Shown here: positions 61,633-64,000 of the stretch, piece after piece | How the letters are laid out: every line of letters begins with the position of its first letter | Position numbering within the stretch: position 1 is the stretch's first letter | Assembly: GCF_041435055.1 (NCBI RefSeq) | Contig: NZ_CP108002.1 | Location: 6,944,001 to 7,008,000, forward strand | DNA: 64,000 bases | Direction of reading: 5' to 3' | DNA from: Streptomyces sp. NBC_00341 | GTDB lineage: Bacteria > Actinomycetota > Actinomycetes > Streptomycetales > Streptomycetaceae | Notes under the pieces: generated by a model | Databases searched by the model: none | The model's input: the letters and a program-made list of their open reading frames with translations, nothing else | What the model was told of the DNA's origin: nothing | Made by a program: the position numbers and the translations under genes

Positions 61633-61683
61633 AGCGTATTGCCCTGAATGCAGCATTGGCAATGGAGCAACTACCTCTACATA
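61633..61683. promoter_or_regulatory. Divergent promoters with overlapping palindromic -35 boxes
   Basis: ATTGGCAAT (61655-61663) is a palindrome. Minus strand: TTGCCA (61662-61657), 18 nt, TACGCT (61638-61633), leading to the 16-residue peptide. Plus strand: TTGGCA (61656-61661), 16 nt, TACATA (61678-61683), leading to the NDK-like gene. The shared -35 couples the two operons. Confidence 0.55.
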
Positions 61684-61750
61684 CAGCCTAGTTGGCTGGA
61701 AAGCGCCGGGTTGGCGCACGGGCCCCGACCGAGTGGAGAGCCGGAGGAAC

Positions 61751-62731
61751 ATGGCCGTCGAGCAGTGGTTGCAGGCCCCCTTCACGCACGATCCGGCACG
61801 GCGCCGAACGTATCCGGACGACGTCTACTTCCGGGAGATGGCCGCTCTGCTGGACGAGCGGGACGCGGAGGAGACCGGCCGGACACTCGGCGGAACCACC
61901 TTCGTCATGTTCAAGCCCGACGCGGTGGTCGGGCGCCGTATCGAGCCCGCCCTCGATCTGCTGGCCGGCCACGGTTTCCTGCCGCTCGGCGCACGCGAGG
62001 TCCGGGTCGACGCACGGGTCTGCCGCGAGCTGTGGCGCTACCAGATCAACGCCGCGCCCCTGGCGGTCATCCGGGCCGTGGACATGATCCTGGAGTCCGG
62101 GCCGCCCTGCCTCTTCGTCGCCCTGCGCGACACCCGCGGTCCGCGGGAGACGGGTATGTCCGCGGCCCAACGGCTCAGCGAGTTGAAGGGGTCGTCCAAG
62201 AACCGGGACACGGACGGCGTCACTCTGCGCGGCGCGCTCGGCTGCGAGCTGATGTGTCTCAATTTCCTGCACGCGCCGGACGATCCCGCCGATCTCGTCC
62301 GGGAGGTCGGCGTTCTGGTGCCCCACAGCCACCGGAACGAGGTGCTGACGATGCTGGCGGGCGAGCCGTCGCCCGCGCGGACCGCCGGGGTGGTCGCCGC
62401 TGCGCGCCGGCTCTGCGCCGCGCATCCGGCCCACCCCCTGGCCCCGGCACCCGGCTCCGCCCGGCCGGCGCGGGCCGACTCCGCCGGGGCCCTCGCCCGG
62501 GTCGGCGAACTGGCCGCGGGGCAGGGCGGACTCGCGTTGTGGGACCGCATAGTGATCGCCGCGCACCTGGTCGAGGGGCTGCCGTCCGAGGGCACGGCCC
62601 TGATCGGACCCCCTCCCGGCACCCGCCTGAACCATCCCCGGGCCACCGGGCCCACGCAGGGCGCGACCACCCCCGCGGGCACACGGTCCGCCCGTGTCCC
62701 CGCGCCCGCCGCCGTCGCCCTGGACCACTGA
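61751..62731 (+). CDS. NDK-domain protein with C-terminal extension
   Basis: 326 aa; ATG 61751 with GGAGGAAC upstream. Residues about 45-210 are a nucleoside diphosphate kinase domain: TTFVMFKPDAVVGRRIEP (the KPD motif), a central insertion, and CLNFLHAPDDPADLVREVGVLVP in which N-x-x-H-x-x-D keeps the phospho-accepting His. Housekeeping NDK is about 140 aa, so this is a derived, longer protein. The last 110 residues are Ala/Pro-rich with one predicted helix. It could supply or transfer phosphate or nucleotides for the adjacent peptide locus; that is inference. Confidence 0.83.
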   Translation: MAVEQWLQAPFTHDPARRRTYPDDVYFREMAALLDERDAEETGRTLGGTTFVMFKPDAVVGRRIEPALDLLAGHGFLPLGAREVRVDARVCRELWRYQINAAPLAVIRAVDMILESGPPCLFVALRDTRGPRETGMSAAQRLSELKGSSKNRDTDGVTLRGALGCELMCLNFLHAPDDPADLVREVGVLVPHSHRNEVLTMLAGEPSPARTAGVVAAARRLCAAHPAHPLAPAPGSARPARADSAGALARVGELAAGQGGLALWDRIVIAAHLVEGLPSEGTALIGPPPGTRLNHPRATGPTQGATTPAGTRSARVPAPAAVALDH

Positions 62732-62765
62732 CCACCGACCGCTCCGCCCCGCACCAAGCATCGCA

Positions 62766-63605
62766 ATGAAAGGCCCGCCCCCGATGGACGACTCCACGAC
62801 GGAAGACGTCACCCTGCATGGTCCGGCGAGCTGGGAAGGACCGGTGCGCCGGCACGGGCCGGTGGCCCGGGTCGCCGTGCTCTCCGACATCCACGCGAAC
62901 ATCCCCGCGTTCGAAGCCGTGCTCGCCGAGCCCGACGTCGCGGCGGCCGATCTCATCGTCCTCTGCGGTGACCTGACCTGGGGCCCGCAGCCGCAGGAGA
63001 CGTACGAGCGGATCCTCGCGCTGGGGGAGCGAGCCCTGTGCGTGCGGGGCAACGCCGACCGGTACGCCGCCGAGATCGGCACCGGCGCCCGCGCGGCCGA
63101 CACACCCCGCCAGTCGTGGATCGCCGACCGGCACTCGCCCGAGGCCATCGGCTTCCTCACCCGGGTGCCCTTCGGAGTCGTGGTCGAGGTCGACGGGCTC
63201 GGCCCGGTGCACTTCTGCCACGGCTCACCGCGCAGCGACCACGAACTGGTCACGCCGGGCACACCGCCCGAGCGGTTCGCCCGACTGTCCGCCACCCTCG
63301 ACGCGCGGGTCCTGGTCACCGGCCACTCGCACCTCCAGTTCGACCGGACGGTGGCCGGACTGCGCAGCGTCAACCCGGGAAGCGTCGGGCTGCCCTACCA
63401 CGCGGCCGAGCCGGGCACCGCGTACTGGGCGCTGCTGGGCCCCGACGTCCGCCTCAGGACCACGCGCTACGACGTCTCGGACGCCGTCGACCGCGCCTAC
63501 CGCGCGGCGGACCCCGACGCCGAGCGCTACGCAGGCACCCTCACGAATCCTCCCGTACCGGAGAAGATTGTCGAGGAGGCGGAATCCCTGGTCTTCGTCA
63601 ACTGA
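62766..63605 (+). CDS. Calcineurin-like metallophosphoesterase (YfcE-related)
   Basis: 279 aa from ATG 62766; ATG 62784 is an alternative with AAAGG 11 nt upstream. Metal motifs: LSDIHANIPAFEAVL, CGDLTWGP, RGNADRY, HFCHGSP and TGHSHLQFDR. Phosphodiesterases of this kind hydrolyse nucleotides, cyclic nucleotides or phosphodiester tails. It lies 34 nt after the NDK-like gene, in the same operon. With a nucleotidyltransferase opposite, it may trim or activate a nucleotidylated product. Confidence 0.88.
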   Translation: MKGPPPMDDSTTEDVTLHGPASWEGPVRRHGPVARVAVLSDIHANIPAFEAVLAEPDVAAADLIVLCGDLTWGPQPQETYERILALGERALCVRGNADRYAAEIGTGARAADTPRQSWIADRHSPEAIGFLTRVPFGVVVEVDGLGPVHFCHGSPRSDHELVTPGTPPERFARLSATLDARVLVTGHSHLQFDRTVAGLRSVNPGSVGLPYHAAEPGTAYWALLGPDVRLRTTRYDVSDAVDRAYRAADPDAERYAGTLTNPPVPEKIVEEAESLVFVN

Positions 63606-63780
63606 CCGGCTTTCGCCAACTGGCTGGATCATCAACGTTATTGAAAACAGGCGTAGTTGAGAGGTCCACTCGGCCGTTCCGGCGTTGACAGGCCAACTCG
63701 CCGTGTGTTGACCTGTTCGCGCACAAGTCGAAAGTTGTTTGGCCTTTTCTCTCGCGCTATCCAGCAAGCAGGAGGAATCC

Positions 63781-63942
63781 ATGCAGACAGCTCCACTCCC
63801 CACTCCGAAGACGACCACCACGTCGACGCCCGCGCCGGTGATGCTGCTGCCGCGTCTCGTTGAGCGCATGATCACGGACCGTCAGGCCGTGCACGTCGCC
63901 AAGTTCCGCACCACCTGCACCGACTGCGTGCCGAACTTCTGA
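63781..63942 (+). CDS. 53-residue Cys-containing peptide, candidate precursor
   Basis: 53 aa: strong AGGAGG (63770-63775) five nt before the ATG, GC-rich third codon positions, its own spacer upstream and a terminator 15 nt after the stop, so it is probably a monocistronic gene. The N-terminal 20 residues are Pro/Thr-rich; the middle (VMLLPRLVERMITDRQ) could form a helix; the C-terminus FRTTCTDCVPNF carries two Cys in CxxC spacing. The leader-helix-then-Cys/Thr layout resembles a RiPP precursor. Biosynthetic genes beyond the window may be needed to decide. Confidence 0.68.
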   Translation: MQTAPLPTPKTTTTSTPAPVMLLPRLVERMITDRQAVHVAKFRTTCTDCVPNF

Positions 63943-63956
63943 GCACGGCGTCGCGC

Positions 63957-63986
63957 GTCGGCGGACGTACGACAGCGTCCGCCGAC
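63957..63986 (+). terminator. Terminator of the 53-residue peptide gene
   Basis: A perfect 11-bp stem (63957-63967 with 63976-63986) with an 8-nt loop, 15 nt after the peptide gene stop. Confidence 0.8.
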
Positions 63987-64000
63987 CTGCGCGTGGTGCC

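Noticed and set aside
61648..62769. Plus-strand ORF starting MQHWQWSNYLYIQPSW upstream of the NDK-like gene, considered as an aromatic-rich precursor
   Set aside because: No ribosome binding site, rare codons for Streptomyces (ATA, AGT), and it overlaps the promoter and runs in the wrong frame through the NDK gene.

Overview
The window is high-GC actinobacterial DNA with dense operons, 4-nt ATGA/GTGA overlaps, GTG starts and very high third-position GC. Two conservons (CvnABCD modules), a SepF paralogue, a CYP157-type P450 and a secreted endoglycosidase close to endo H of Streptomyces plicatus point to a Streptomyces chromosome. I see no rRNA, tRNA, CRISPR array or intact insertion sequence.

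Layout. (1) 1-7353: sugar-catabolism locus: a SIS-domain isomerase (cut by the window start), a divergent DeoR repressor, a LplB/YtcP-type ABC importer with a Tat lipoprotein and a Gfo/Idh/MocA dehydrogenase, tied together by CAAGCAT motifs and followed by a ricin-lectin gene remnant. (2) 7606-12748: an MBL-fold hydrolase and conservon 1 (sensor, roadblock, DUF742, GTPase, CYP157-like P450 without ExxR). (3) 12853-17745: SepF-like protein, degenerate ABC-type ATPase, MazG-like pyrophosphatase, DUF6099-like protein, LLM flavin oxidoreductase and homocysteine methyltransferase. (4) 17789-25931: Hen1-Pnkp RNA repair operon, then arginine deiminase, ornithine carbamoyltransferase and an APC permease. 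(5) 26652-35214: a CoA-dependent aromatic-acid catabolic cluster, probably for 2-aminobenzoate (anthranilate) or salicylate: crotonase, two-domain flavin monooxygenase/OYE reductase, aryl-CoA ligase, PaaX-family regulator, acyl-CoA dehydrogenase and a Rid protein. Its two promoters share one operator-like element. (6) 35267-40852: conservon 2, with a flavin monooxygenase gene at its end. (7) 41099-47675: seven-subunit Mrp Na+/H+ antiporter (A and B fused). (8) 47765-56925: stand-alone Toprim protein, P1 aminopeptidase, endo H, small hypotheticals, a 17-bp minisatellite, a PAP2/lipid-kinase - YihY - PAP2 envelope operon and an OGG-fold protein. (9) 57450-63986: two divergent transcription units built around tiny peptides.

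The best candidate for an undescribed system is region 9. A 16-residue peptide gene with its own promoter and a strong ribosome binding site heads an operon of a PF14907-like nucleotidyltransferase and an ABC-2 exporter. Diverging from it, through overlapping -35 boxes, are an NDK-domain protein that keeps its catalytic His and a metallophosphoesterase. A separate 53-residue Cys-containing peptide gene with its own terminator follows. The layout resembles a precursor-first peptide natural product or signalling locus, possibly involving nucleotidyl or phosphoryl transfer. That reading is inference.
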